A stretch of 64,000 nucleotides of DNA from Collinsella aerofaciens (GTDB taxonomy: Bacteria; Actinomycetota; Coriobacteriia; Coriobacteriales; Coriobacteriaceae), in contig NZ_JAQLFP010000003.1 in assembly GCF_028207065.1 (NCBI RefSeq), forward strand, positions 3,860 to 67,859, given 5' to 3'. A program made the translations under genes and the position numbers. Below are positions 42,179-49,961 of the stretch, one piece after another. The notes under the pieces are model-generated. The model did not search any database. It worked only from the letters and a program-made list of their open reading frames with translations, and was not told where the DNA came from. Positions within the stretch are counted from its first letter, which is position 1, and the number at the start of each line of letters is the position of its first letter.

Positions 42179-42979
42179 ATGGGTATTAAAGCGTGCGCGG
42201 CTGGTTTTTGCTGTGCGGACGTCTATCAAAACATCGGCGTGTTCTATCCGACTGGTAATGGCATTGACTGGGGTATCCATCTTGCACGAATGGGAGTTTC
42301 GGTATCCGCCGTGTCGGTTGTCGGCAAGGACGAGTACGGAGACAAGATGAGAGAGGCGCTGGCCGCTGAGGGGTTCGATATCTCACATCTGCGGGTGGAG
42401 GATGGCGACACCTCGGTGATGCTCATGGCATTGAAAGACGGCGTCGATCGCGTGCATCTCGAGGCAATCGATGGTGTTATGGAGACATATCGACCGAATG
42501 AAGATGACCGGGCGTTTATCCTAGAGCATGACATCATTCATACCGACCTGTTTGGCAATTGTTTGGACCTCCTGCCCGAATGGCATGATGCGGGCAAGAC
42601 GGTGGTTATGGACTTCTCGGTGTTCAGCCAGGATCCCGAATATGCCTGCGAGGCTCATTTTCCTTACGTAGACTATGCGTTTATGTCGTTTGAAGAGGAC
42701 ACTCCGGAGCTGCGTGATTGGGTACGTCACGTACAGAAGTTGGGGCCGCGGGTGGCAGTTGCCACGCTTGGCGAGAAGGGAAGCATTGCCTTTGACGGCG
42801 AACGCTTCTATGAGTGCGGGATCGTACCGGCGGAGAAGGTCGTTAACACCGTGGGCGCCGGTGACTCGTATATCGCCGGGTTTACCAAGGGCGTGATTGA
42901 TGGCCTTGATATTCCGGCGTGTATGAAGGCGGGCGCCGAGCTTTCGTCCCGCGTCATCGGCTCTTTTGAGCCGTACTAG
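42179..42979 (+). CDS. Second FrlD-like PfkB-family kinase
   Basis: A 266-residue PfkB kinase. FCCADVYQNIGVFYPTGNG at the start and NTVGAGDSYIAGFTKG at the catalytic site match FrlD-type kinases. It is clearly diverged from the kinase at 41194 and shorter. Two such kinases in one locus suggest two substrates or two phosphorylation steps. ATG 42179 follows GGAGAAG, 17 bases after the terminator. Confidence 0.85.
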   Translation: MGIKACAAGFCCADVYQNIGVFYPTGNGIDWGIHLARMGVSVSAVSVVGKDEYGDKMREALAAEGFDISHLRVEDGDTSVMLMALKDGVDRVHLEAIDGVMETYRPNEDDRAFILEHDIIHTDLFGNCLDLLPEWHDAGKTVVMDFSVFSQDPEYACEAHFPYVDYAFMSFEEDTPELRDWVRHVQKLGPRVAVATLGEKGSIAFDGERFYECGIVPAEKVVNTVGAGDSYIAGFTKGVIDGLDIPACMKAGAELSSRVIGSFEPY

Positions 42980-43006
42980 GGTCAAATGCTTGGAAAGGAG
43001 TGCGAA

Positions 43007-43867
43007 ATGGTTATCGACATGTTGGTCCAGCCCATGCTCTACGGCGAGATCTATACGCCGGGTGATGAGCCTGATGGATTCGGTTTTTGGTCACGAGAAT
43101 TTGGTATGGGGCATATGGGCCCCATGGATTGGGATGAGCTTCAAGTCGAGATGGACGTCTGCGATGTGCAGAAGAGCGTGCTCATGCCGCTCGATGTAAC
43201 CACGGCATGCGGAGGGCATTTTGGCACCAATGACCAGATTGCCATGCTGGTTGCCGCGCATCCCGATCGTCTGTGGGGATTTGCGAGCGTAGATCCGCAG
43301 GTGAGCGGTGCCGCAGACGAATTGGGGCGCGCCTTTACCGAGTTGGGGGCAAAGGGGCTTTGCCTGCATCCGGCAAAGCAGGGTTTTGCTCCCGATGATG
43401 CCGTGGCCGAGCCGCTTTACGAGCTGTGCGAGCGCTATAACAAGCCGGTGGTTTTCCATGCCGGTATGTCTTGGGAGCCGGGCGCAGAGCTCTCGCGCAG
43501 TAATCCGCTTGTATTTGAGCACACAATCGCAACGCATCCAAATGTGCGTTTTAGTTTGACCCACTTTGGCTGGCCCTGGGTGCGCGAGACCGTGGCGATG
43601 CTGCTCAAGTATCCCAACTGCTACACGGACACCTCTATCACTTACATCGATTCGCCCGAGGAGATGATGCAGCGTCTTTTCACGGTCGATATGGGGCCGC
43701 TGTGGTATGAGCGCGCGCTATCGCATCAAGTGATGTTCGCCAGCAATACGCCGCGCTTCCGTGCGTTCAAACTCAAACGGGCGCTCGATACCGTGTCCAT
43801 GCGCGATGATGCGCGAGAAAGGCTCTACTGGGGTAATGCCCTGCGTTTTCTTGAAGGGGATGAGTGA
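43007..43867 (+). CDS. Amidohydrolase (ACMSD-type TIM barrel)
   Basis: A 286-residue metal-dependent hydrolase of the Amidohydro_2 type. VVFHAGMSWEPGAEL, RFSLTHFGWPW, NCYTDTSITY, and a C-terminal MFASNTPRFRAF in place of the usual GTD/SDWP hint at an altered metal site. It acts on small cyclic or carboxylated compounds in relatives. ATG 43007 follows GGAAAGGAG. Its stop overlaps the start of the YjbQ gene, so the two are translationally coupled. Confidence 0.85.
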   Translation: MVIDMLVQPMLYGEIYTPGDEPDGFGFWSREFGMGHMGPMDWDELQVEMDVCDVQKSVLMPLDVTTACGGHFGTNDQIAMLVAAHPDRLWGFASVDPQVSGAADELGRAFTELGAKGLCLHPAKQGFAPDDAVAEPLYELCERYNKPVVFHAGMSWEPGAELSRSNPLVFEHTIATHPNVRFSLTHFGWPWVRETVAMLLKYPNCYTDTSITYIDSPEEMMQRLFTVDMGPLWYERALSHQVMFASNTPRFRAFKLKRALDTVSMRDDARERLYWGNALRFLEGDE

Positions 43868-44298
43868 ACATGGTGGCGCTCGAGACATTGAGCTATCTAT
43901 CGACTGCTCCGGACCAGTTCATCGATATTACCGAAGACGTGCACGCTGCCATTGAACGCAGCTCGGTGACGAATGGCTTGGCAGCGATTATTTTGTCGCA
44001 TACGACCTGTGGAATCGTGGTAAACGAGGGGCTGCCCTGCGTGGAGACGGATCTACTGGAGACGCTTGATCGCATCGCCCCGCTAGATGCCCCCTATGCG
44101 CATGCACACTTCCTGCCGAGCTATGGAGCCACCGGCAACAACTCCTGTGGGCATATCAAGAGCATGATTTGTGGAAACAGCTGCTTCTTTCCCGTCCAAG
44201 ATGGCCACATCGTGTGTGGAGGTGCCCAGAACATCTATCTTGCGGAGTTTGACGGTCCGCAGAAGCGAAAAGTGTACGTCGAGGTGCTGGGGGAGTAA
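43864..44298 (+). CDS. YjbQ-family protein (UPF0047)
   Basis: A 144-residue YjbQ protein. The signature SHTTCGIVVNEGLP and the AHFLPSYGATGNNSCGHIKS segment are intact. YjbQ has weak thiamine-phosphate synthase activity, but its true role is unknown. GTG 43864 overlaps the preceding stop by four bases (GTGA) and has AAGGGG at good spacing; ATG 43870 is the alternative. Its location in a sugar/amine catabolic operon is unusual and may point to its function. Confidence 0.85.
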   Translation: MNMVALETLSYLSTAPDQFIDITEDVHAAIERSSVTNGLAAIILSHTTCGIVVNEGLPCVETDLLETLDRIAPLDAPYAHAHFLPSYGATGNNSCGHIKSMICGNSCFFPVQDGHIVCGGAQNIYLAEFDGPQKRKVYVEVLGE

Positions 44299-44331
44299 CG
44301 TCCCCGCGATAACCCTATGAAGGAGCACGTC

Positions 44332-45141
44332 ATGTCGTTTCTAACTTCGATGTTCAAGACCGAAAAGCCGGTTATCGGAATGCTGCACCTGCGTCCTCTG
44401 CCGGGCGATCCACTGTATTACCCGGGCGGAAGCGTGTCGCAGGTCGTGGAAGCCGCCAAGCGCGATCTCGAAGCGTTGCAACGGGGCGGTGTCGATGGCA
44501 TTTTGATTACCAATGAGCTCTCGATGCCCTATGAGCAGCACGTTTCTCCCTCAACCCTTGCATCGATGGGCTATGTAATCGGGGCTCTGTCCCATGATTT
44601 GTCGACCCCTTGGGGAGCTGAAGCTATTTACGATGGTGATGCCACAATCGAGCTGTGCGCTGCCGTCGATGCGCAGTTCACGCGCTGCAATTTTTGCGGT
44701 GTCTGGGCCGGTGATCTCGGGCTGATTAACCGAGATTTCGCTCACACCATGCGTCGCAAGACGGCGCTGCGCCTGGACGACCTCAAGCTTTTTCACTTCA
44801 TCACGAGCGAGGGGGAGGTTTATCTCAACGACCGCACGACTGCGGACATTGCCGATTCACTTCTCTTTAATTGCCTTCCAGATGCGATGGTCATCGGCGG
44901 TTCGGCTGCCGGTCGTGGTGCTTCGGGCGAGCTTGCCGATGAGGTCCGCGAGCGTGTTGGCGAAGTGCCTGTGGTATGTGGCACCGGTTGTCGCGAAAAT
45001 ACCGTGGCTGACGTATTTGCTCACTACGATGGCGCGTTTGTCGGCACCTGCTTAAAGCGCGACGGAAAGCTGGATGCCCCGGTTGATGTTGAGCGGGTAG
45101 TTCGTTTTATGGCTGCCGCTCGTACGGCGCGAGGGGAGTAG
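44332..45141 (+). CDS. BtpA/SgcQ-family TIM-barrel protein
   Basis: A 269-residue protein of the BtpA/SgcQ family. PVIGMLHLRPLPGDPLY at the start and VIGGSAAGRGAS and GTGCRENTVADVF near the end are characteristic. SgcQ lies in an uncharacterised sugar PTS operon of E. coli, whereas BtpA was linked to photosystem I assembly. Here the sugar-catabolic setting fits SgcQ; a nucleosidase or aldolase-like role on a phosphorylated intermediate is possible but unproven. ATG 44332 follows AAGGAG. Confidence 0.85.
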   Translation: MSFLTSMFKTEKPVIGMLHLRPLPGDPLYYPGGSVSQVVEAAKRDLEALQRGGVDGILITNELSMPYEQHVSPSTLASMGYVIGALSHDLSTPWGAEAIYDGDATIELCAAVDAQFTRCNFCGVWAGDLGLINRDFAHTMRRKTALRLDDLKLFHFITSEGEVYLNDRTTADIADSLLFNCLPDAMVIGGSAAGRGASGELADEVRERVGEVPVVCGTGCRENTVADVFAHYDGAFVGTCLKRDGKLDAPVDVERVVRFMAAARTARGE

Positions 45142-45147
45142 GCACCT

Positions 45148-46665
45148 ATGGCGTTCTATCTGGGTATTGATATTGGGACAAGCGCCTCTAAAGGCGTTTT
45201 AATCGATGATCGATGCAACATCGTTTGCCAGGCCTCTTGTGGACACGAGACGGACAACCCGCGTGATGGATGGTACCAGCATGATGCGGAGGCAGTTTGG
45301 TGGGGAGATTTTTGCCGCTTGTCGCGCGAGCTGGTGGTGCGATCGGGGGTTAATGCGGCGCAGATTGGATGCGTGGGCCTTTCCGCATTGGGTTGCGACT
45401 GCGTACCGGTCGATACCGAGTGCAACGCGCTGGCGCCCGCGATCTTATATGGAGTCGATGCACGTTCGAAGCCGCAGATTGACGAGCTTCTTTCCGAATA
45501 TGGGCCAGATCGCGCACGCGAGCTTTTCGGGCACGATCCCTGTTCGTCAGATATTGCTCCAAAGATCTTGTGGTTTAAGGAGAATATGCCCGAGGTGCAC
45601 GAACGTGCCGCGAAGTTCCTGACGGCGTCATCGTTTCTGTGCGCGAAGTTGACGGGGCGTTTTACGGTGGACCGTTATTTGGCGGAGGATTTTCTTCCCC
45701 TATACGATCGCTACACTTGGAAGGTTGATGCTCGGGAATGTGATCGTTTCTGCCGGCCTGACCAGATGGCGGAGGTAATGTCGGCTACCGATATTGCCGG
45801 GGTGGTTACGCAGCGTGCGGCTGAGGCGACGGGGCTCGTGGCAGGGACACCTGTCTTGGTGGGAACGGGCGACTCTGGTGCCGAGGCCATTTCGACGGGT
45901 GTATTCCGTCCCGGCGATATGATGGTTCAGTTGGGGAGCACGGCGTATTTCATCTACTTAGCTGATCATATGGTCGATGATGCTCGCCTGTGGCCAGGGA
46001 CGTTTATCATTCCCGGAACTTACGGGATCTGCGCGGGGACCAATACAGCGGGTGCACTCACATCGTGGCTGCGCCAAGAGCTGTATCGCGACGCCGTAGA
46101 GGCCGAGGGCCACGGTGGCCCCGATGCATATTCGGTTATGGCGCATGATGCCGCCGATGTGGCGCCGGGTGCCGATGGGCTCCTGTGTCTGCCGTACTTT
46201 GCGGGGGAGCGTACTCCGCTCAACGATTCCGAGGCGCGTGGCGTCTTCTTTGGCCTGACCGGAAGGCATACGCGAGCCCATATGGTTCGCGCCGCCTTGG
46301 AAGGCGTCGCGTATACCGTTGCATCCCATGTCGACATTATCGAGCGAGAGCATGGACTGCCAATTGGGCGCATTATGCTTGTCGGAGGTGGAACCAAGAA
46401 TCCAATTTGGATGCAAGCTATCGCCGACGTATGCGGGCGCGAGGTCTCGGTTGCCAAGGTTACGGTGGGCGCATGCTTCGGTGATGCCATTATGGCAGCT
46501 CTCGCAGGTGGCGCCTATGCATCATGGGATGAACTCGCCCGAGTCCTTGGCGTTGCGCAAACAATCGTGCCCGATATGACTGCCCACGAGCTATATGCGT
46601 CGCGCCGTCATATCTTTGACGAATTGTATACACGCAACCGTGATCTCATGCACGAATTGGTGTAA
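45148..46665 (+). CDS. FGGY-family carbohydrate kinase
   Basis: A 505-residue FGGY kinase, xylulokinase-like. The phosphate-1 loop GIDIGTSASKGVLID, the catalytic region GTGDSGAEAIS, and the adenosine motif IMLVGGGTKNPIWMQAIAD are present. It phosphorylates a pentulose, polyol or similar sugar. It starts six bases after the BtpA gene and is the last gene of the locus. A terminator-like hairpin lies at 46690-46735. Confidence 0.9.
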   Translation: MAFYLGIDIGTSASKGVLIDDRCNIVCQASCGHETDNPRDGWYQHDAEAVWWGDFCRLSRELVVRSGVNAAQIGCVGLSALGCDCVPVDTECNALAPAILYGVDARSKPQIDELLSEYGPDRARELFGHDPCSSDIAPKILWFKENMPEVHERAAKFLTASSFLCAKLTGRFTVDRYLAEDFLPLYDRYTWKVDARECDRFCRPDQMAEVMSATDIAGVVTQRAAEATGLVAGTPVLVGTGDSGAEAISTGVFRPGDMMVQLGSTAYFIYLADHMVDDARLWPGTFIIPGTYGICAGTNTAGALTSWLRQELYRDAVEAEGHGGPDAYSVMAHDAADVAPGADGLLCLPYFAGERTPLNDSEARGVFFGLTGRHTRAHMVRAALEGVAYTVASHVDIIEREHGLPIGRIMLVGGGTKNPIWMQAIADVCGREVSVAKVTVGACFGDAIMAALAGGAYASWDELARVLGVAQTIVPDMTAHELYASRRHIFDELYTRNRDLMHELV

Positions 46666-46689
46666 TGCCGCCGAACTGTACCGCCTTCC

Positions 46690-46735
46690 AATAGGGACTG
46701 CGTTGTGCGATTCGCATGTCCCTTGGCATTTTTGC
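46690..46735 (+). terminator. Terminator at the end of the catabolic locus
   Basis: AGGGAC-TGCG (46692-46701) pairs with CGCA-TGTCCCT downstream with one bulge, followed by TGGCATTTTTG. Confidence 0.65.
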
Positions 46736-46744
46736 CCACAGGGG

Positions 46745-47527
46745 TTAGCGAAGGTCAAAAACAGAGCGCGCATTTGCTAAAACTGCCGATTCGATGCGCT
46801 TTATGTCACATTTTTTGAGCGAGGCGATGCGTTCTGAGGTCCTTGTGAGCGATCTGATGAGCGATTGCGCGCTTGTTTCTGTGTTTGGCTCGGCCGGCGC
46901 ATCGGTCTCGAGCAGTAGACGGTCGAGTGGAATCTGTCGTGCGTATTCGCGTCCTCGTTTAGATGCGAGCATCCGCTCGTTCACGGAAAAATAGCAGCCT
47001 GCGTTTCGCGCGCGGACGAACTCGTTCGAGGTACCGCTAAACCAGTGGAAGATGATGGCGGGGGAGTCGGGGCTTGGGGCGAGCAATTCATGTGACCCGA
47101 GGACGTCCAGCACGGTTCCTGTCGAACGAACGACGTGAATTGATATCACGCGCCCGGCAAGAGGGTGCTGCACGAGTGTATCGCAGAGCCGGTCAAATGC
47201 CTGTACTTGTAGCGGCTCGCTTCCGGCAAAACGAGCGGAAAAGTCGAGCCCGACCTCGCCGATCAAGCGTTCTTGTGCAGCGACTTCGCAAAGCAGATTG
47301 ATTTCAGCGTTGCCACATCGTCCGTCGGCGAGCCACCAGGGATGGAGGCCGATGCCGGCAAAGATATTTGAACGGCCGCAGGCGCGCTTCTTGGCGCGTG
47401 CAAAGTCGTGCGGATCGACGCCGCAGTCAAATAGAATCAGGCCCAGCGCCGTTGCCTCATCGGCAACGGCGTCCGGGTGAGCCATTAAATCAAGATGGCA
47501 GTGTGCATCAAATAACCGGGGCTCCAT
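46745..47527 (-). CDS. TatD-family metal-dependent deoxyribonuclease
   Basis: A 260-residue TIM-barrel hydrolase. DAHCHLDLM, GIGLHPWWL, GEVGLDFSAR, IHVVRS, FHWFSGTSNE and LLLETDAPAE give the two-metal site. TatD proteins act as 3'-exonucleases and some as D-aminoacyl-tRNA hydrolases. It lies 14 bases downstream of tcdA on the same strand and is probably co-transcribed. Confidence 0.92.
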   Translation of the reverse strand: MEPRLFDAHCHLDLMAHPDAVADEATALGLILFDCGVDPHDFARAKKRACGRSNIFAGIGLHPWWLADGRCGNAEINLLCEVAAQERLIGEVGLDFSARFAGSEPLQVQAFDRLCDTLVQHPLAGRVISIHVVRSTGTVLDVLGSHELLAPSPDSPAIIFHWFSGTSNEFVRARNAGCYFSVNERMLASKRGREYARQIPLDRLLLETDAPAEPNTETSAQSLIRSLTRTSERIASLKKCDIKRIESAVLANARSVFDLR

Positions 47528-47541
47528 CTCGGCGCGCTCCG

Positions 47542-48339
47542 CTAGTCTAGGCGCTGGCCATCGGAGCGTACGCGTTCGGTGCCGCGCCCACTGATCTGGC
47601 GGATAACCTCGCCGGCAATCATCTGACCCATGATGGGCGGCATAAAACTGGCAGTTCCCAGCTCGGTGCGCTCGTGGATGTTGGAAGGGTCGCGGGGCTG
47701 TGTCTTAACCGATTCCTCGCAGCTAAACAGTACATGTAGGCTCTTGATTCCGCGCTTCTTACATTCTTTGCGCATAATGCGGCTCATGGGGTCACGTACC
47801 GTATCGAAGATGTTGGCAAAGCGCAGGCACTCGGGATGGAGCTTGTTGGCCCCGCCCATGGAACTAACCAAACGAATGCCGTGGTCCTGAGCATATTTGG
47901 CAATGGTGAGCTTGGCCGAGATGGTGTCGATGGCGTCGACGACGTAGTCGAGCTTGCCGCCCGTCTGCTCCAAAACGCTCGCGAAGAAATCATCGATGTT
48001 GTCGCTCAGCAGGTATTCGGTACGTTTGATAACGGTGGCGGCAGGATTGATATCGTGGATCATGGCTTCCATAACATCGACCTTGCGCTTGCCGATGGTG
48101 CTGTGAAAGGCGATGGCCTGGCGATTGATATTGCTGGGCGCGATGATGTCCTTGTCCAGAATTACAAAATGACCAATGCCGCCGCGGGCGAGTGCCTCGC
48201 AGCAGTTGGAGCCCACACCTCCGCAGCCGAGTACCAGCACCGTGGCATCGGCGAGCTTGTCGAGTGCCTCGCGGCCCATGATGATCTCGAGCTTGGCATC
48301 GCGCGTCTCGTTGGGAGTTGCGGCTGTGGTTTCGGTCAT
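47542..48339 (-). CDS. tcdA: tRNA threonylcarbamoyladenosine dehydratase
   Basis: A 265-residue E1-like ATP-dependent enzyme that cyclises t6A at tRNA position 37. The ATP-binding LVLGCGGVGSNCCEALARGG, the DKDIIAPSNINRQ loop and VVDAIDTISAK match TcdA/CsdL rather than MoeB, and no CxxC zinc pair is seen. ATG 48339 was chosen over 48345 because GGAGG touches the earlier one. Confidence 0.92.
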   Translation of the reverse strand: MTETTAATPNETRDAKLEIIMGREALDKLADATVLVLGCGGVGSNCCEALARGGIGHFVILDKDIIAPSNINRQAIAFHSTIGKRKVDVMEAMIHDINPAATVIKRTEYLLSDNIDDFFASVLEQTGGKLDYVVDAIDTISAKLTIAKYAQDHGIRLVSSMGGANKLHPECLRFANIFDTVRDPMSRIMRKECKKRGIKSLHVLFSCEESVKTQPRDPSNIHERTELGTASFMPPIMGQMIAGEVIRQISGRGTERVRSDGQRLD

Positions 48340-48546
48340 AGACATCCTCCGATGGGGAAGCGAATCGTGTTTTAGCTATCGCCATTATAGGTATTATCGC
48401 GATTCCATTTGAGCCCTAGGGGCTTGTTGAAATGAGGCAGTGATTCGCATAAGATGAAGCAGATGGCACCCGTTGCAGCGGGTTGGCCAACTCCCAAACA
48501 CGTTTGTAGCGTGAGAAGTGGCCGTCTTCGCATTACGCGGGGGCGG

Positions 48547-48633
48547 CTATTTCATTCGACCTCCAATGTGGATGCCGAGCTCCACAGCCGCGATTACAAG
48601 CAACAACAACGTCAGGACATCGTTAATACTCAT
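48547..48633 (-). CDS. 28-residue hydrophobic peptide, holin-like toxin type
   Basis: A tiny gene encoding one membrane helix: MSINDVLTLLLLVIAAVELG followed by a short basic end with GGRMK. It resembles the putative holin-like toxins (Hol_Tox type) of Gram-positive bacteria, which are often type I toxin genes. AAGGAGA precedes the ATG at good spacing, and TAGAAC/TACAAT elements 17 bases apart lie upstream. A LexA-like box sits between them. A C/G-rich hairpin may end the transcript near 48520-48545. The antitoxin RNA, if any, was not located. Confidence 0.6.
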   Translation of the reverse strand: MSINDVLTLLLLVIAAVELGIHIGGRMK

Positions 48634-48684
48634 AGTCCATCTCCTTCTTGGGAAGAGGGAGCTGGCCCATCTGCTTCTGGACCC

Positions 48685-48713
48685 ATTGTATCTAAAAACG
48701 AACGAATGTTCTA
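48685..48713 (-). promoter_or_regulatory. Promoter with embedded LexA-like box for the holin-like peptide
   Basis: On the minus strand TAGAAC (48708-48713) and TACAAT (48685-48690) are 17 bases apart. CGAACGAATGTTCT (48699-48712) fits the CGAAC-N4-GTTCG SOS box at all but the last base and would block the polymerase. Confidence 0.6.
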
Positions 48714-48728
48714 TACATAACATTGCTA

Positions 48729-48766
48729 TTAGATAATTAGACAAACATCTAAATATCGAGTATAGT
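48729..48766 (+). promoter_or_regulatory. sdpRI promoter and operator
   Basis: TAGACA (48738-48743), a 17-base spacer and TATAGT (48761-48766) form the promoter. The inverted repeat TTAGAT-N12-ATCTAA (48729-48752) covers the -35, as expected for an ArsR-family autorepressor. Confidence 0.7.
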
Positions 48767-48800
48767 GTGCACGTCGCGAGAGATAGCGAGAGGAGGTTCT

Positions 48801-49079
48801 ATGCCGGGAGAGGGTTTTAAGGCGCTGGCCGATCCTACGCGGCGGCGCATTTTGGAACTGCTGCGCGAGGGCAATTGCACGGCGGGGGAGCTTGCCAAGC
48901 ATTTCGATATCAGTAAGCCGTCGCTGAGCCATCACTTGGCGACGCTTAAAAACGCCGGGTTGGTGACCGACGAGCGCCATGGCCAAAACATCGTATACAG
49001 CTTAAACACCACCGTCATGCAGGATTTAATTGGCTGGTTTATGGGTATTACAAACAATGAAGGTGATAAGGATGAATAA
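48801..49079 (+). CDS. SdpR-like ArsR-family autorepressor
   Basis: A 92-residue ArsR winged-helix regulator. FKALADPTRRRILELLREG, then ISKPSLSHHLATLKNAGLV, is the DNA-binding core, and no metal-binding cysteine motif is seen. Its 3' end overlaps the SdpI-like gene by eight bases, the arrangement of sdpRI, in which the immunity protein sequesters the repressor at the membrane. ATG 48801 follows GAGGAGG. Confidence 0.88.
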   Translation: MPGEGFKALADPTRRRILELLREGNCTAGELAKHFDISKPSLSHHLATLKNAGLVTDERHGQNIVYSLNTTVMQDLIGWFMGITNNEGDKDE

Positions 49080-49776
49080 CGAAAACAAGGGCATTCACCC
49101 CACAGGGGTATCGTCGCGCGTGTGGATTGCGCTGGTCGCTCTGTGCGTCGCCAATGTCGTAGCGCACCTCATGGTGATGCCGAGCCTGCCTGCGCAGATT
49201 CCCACGCACTGGGGCGCGAACGGCGCTGTCGACGGTTGGGGTCCTAGCTGGATGGCCTCCGCGCTCGGCGTGCTGCCTCTGGCGCTTCTCGCAATGTTCT
49301 GCGTGGTGCCGCGCATCGATCCCAAAGGTGAGGCATATCGAACCTCGGGTAAGTTCTATCAGGGCTTCGTAATTGCCTTCACCTTGTTCATGTGCGCCAT
49401 AAGCTGGCTGGGAGAGCTTACGGTCTGGGGCGTGGTGCCGGCGGCCGGTTCGGTCAACGTGCTGATTTCCGGTGCTGCCGGTTTGCTGTTCATTGGTGTG
49501 GGTAACTACTTGCCGCGTGTGAAGCAGAACTATACGCTCGGTATCAAGACGCCCTGGGCGCTTGCCGATCCCGAGAACTGGCGCCGTACGCAGCGTTTTG
49601 GCGGTGCCTGCTTTATGGTGCTGGGTATTGGCCTGATTGTGATGGGCGTGGCGGGTAGCGTGCTTTCGAGTGAAGTCGTCGCCGCGGTGATTGCGGTGCT
49701 GGCGTTTGGTTCAGCTGGCGCTGCCTACGTCTATTCGTATCTGCTGTGGCGCAAATCGCAGCGAGCCGTTCGCTAA
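49072..49776 (+). CDS. SdpI-family membrane immunity protein
   Basis: A 234-residue membrane protein with about six helices. The N-terminal DUF1648 segment has LPAQIPTHWGANGAVDGWGP, and the SdpI core has GNYLPRVKQNYTLGIKTPWA and NWRRTQRFGG. In Bacillus SdpI gives immunity to the SdpC toxin and inactivates SdpR. No SdpC-like toxin gene is seen here, so it may defend against neighbours or sense envelope stress. Confidence 0.9.
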   Translation: MNNENKGIHPTGVSSRVWIALVALCVANVVAHLMVMPSLPAQIPTHWGANGAVDGWGPSWMASALGVLPLALLAMFCVVPRIDPKGEAYRTSGKFYQGFVIAFTLFMCAISWLGELTVWGVVPAAGSVNVLISGAAGLLFIGVGNYLPRVKQNYTLGIKTPWALADPENWRRTQRFGGACFMVLGIGLIVMGVAGSVLSSEVVAAVIAVLAFGSAGAAYVYSYLLWRKSQRAVR

Positions 49777-49843
49777 GGTTGCGGAAAACTAGCGTACGCA
49801 GTTCATAGTGTGTTCCGGGGGACTTTTCCCAGGTAGTATTAGG

Positions 49844-49871
49844 GGGTGTGGGCAACCATGCCCCTTTTTCG
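49844..49871 (+). terminator. Terminator of sdpRI
   Basis: GGGGTGTGG pairs with CCATGCCCC (two wobbles) around GCAA, followed by five T. Confidence 0.75.
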
Positions 49872-49896
49872 TTAAATTTCAGAGCTGGTTACCTCA

Positions 49897-49918
49897 TTTC
49901 GTTTCCACTAAAACGAAA
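49897..49918 (+). promoter_or_regulatory. Hairpin in the ettA leader
   Basis: TTTCGTTT (49897-49904) and AAACGAAA (49911-49918) form a perfect eight-base inverted repeat 44 bases upstream of ettA. It could be an operator or an mRNA stem; its role is unknown. Confidence 0.4.
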
Positions 49919-49961
49919 ACAAGAATAGGGAAACAGCAGGTAGAAAGGATAAAACAGGCAA

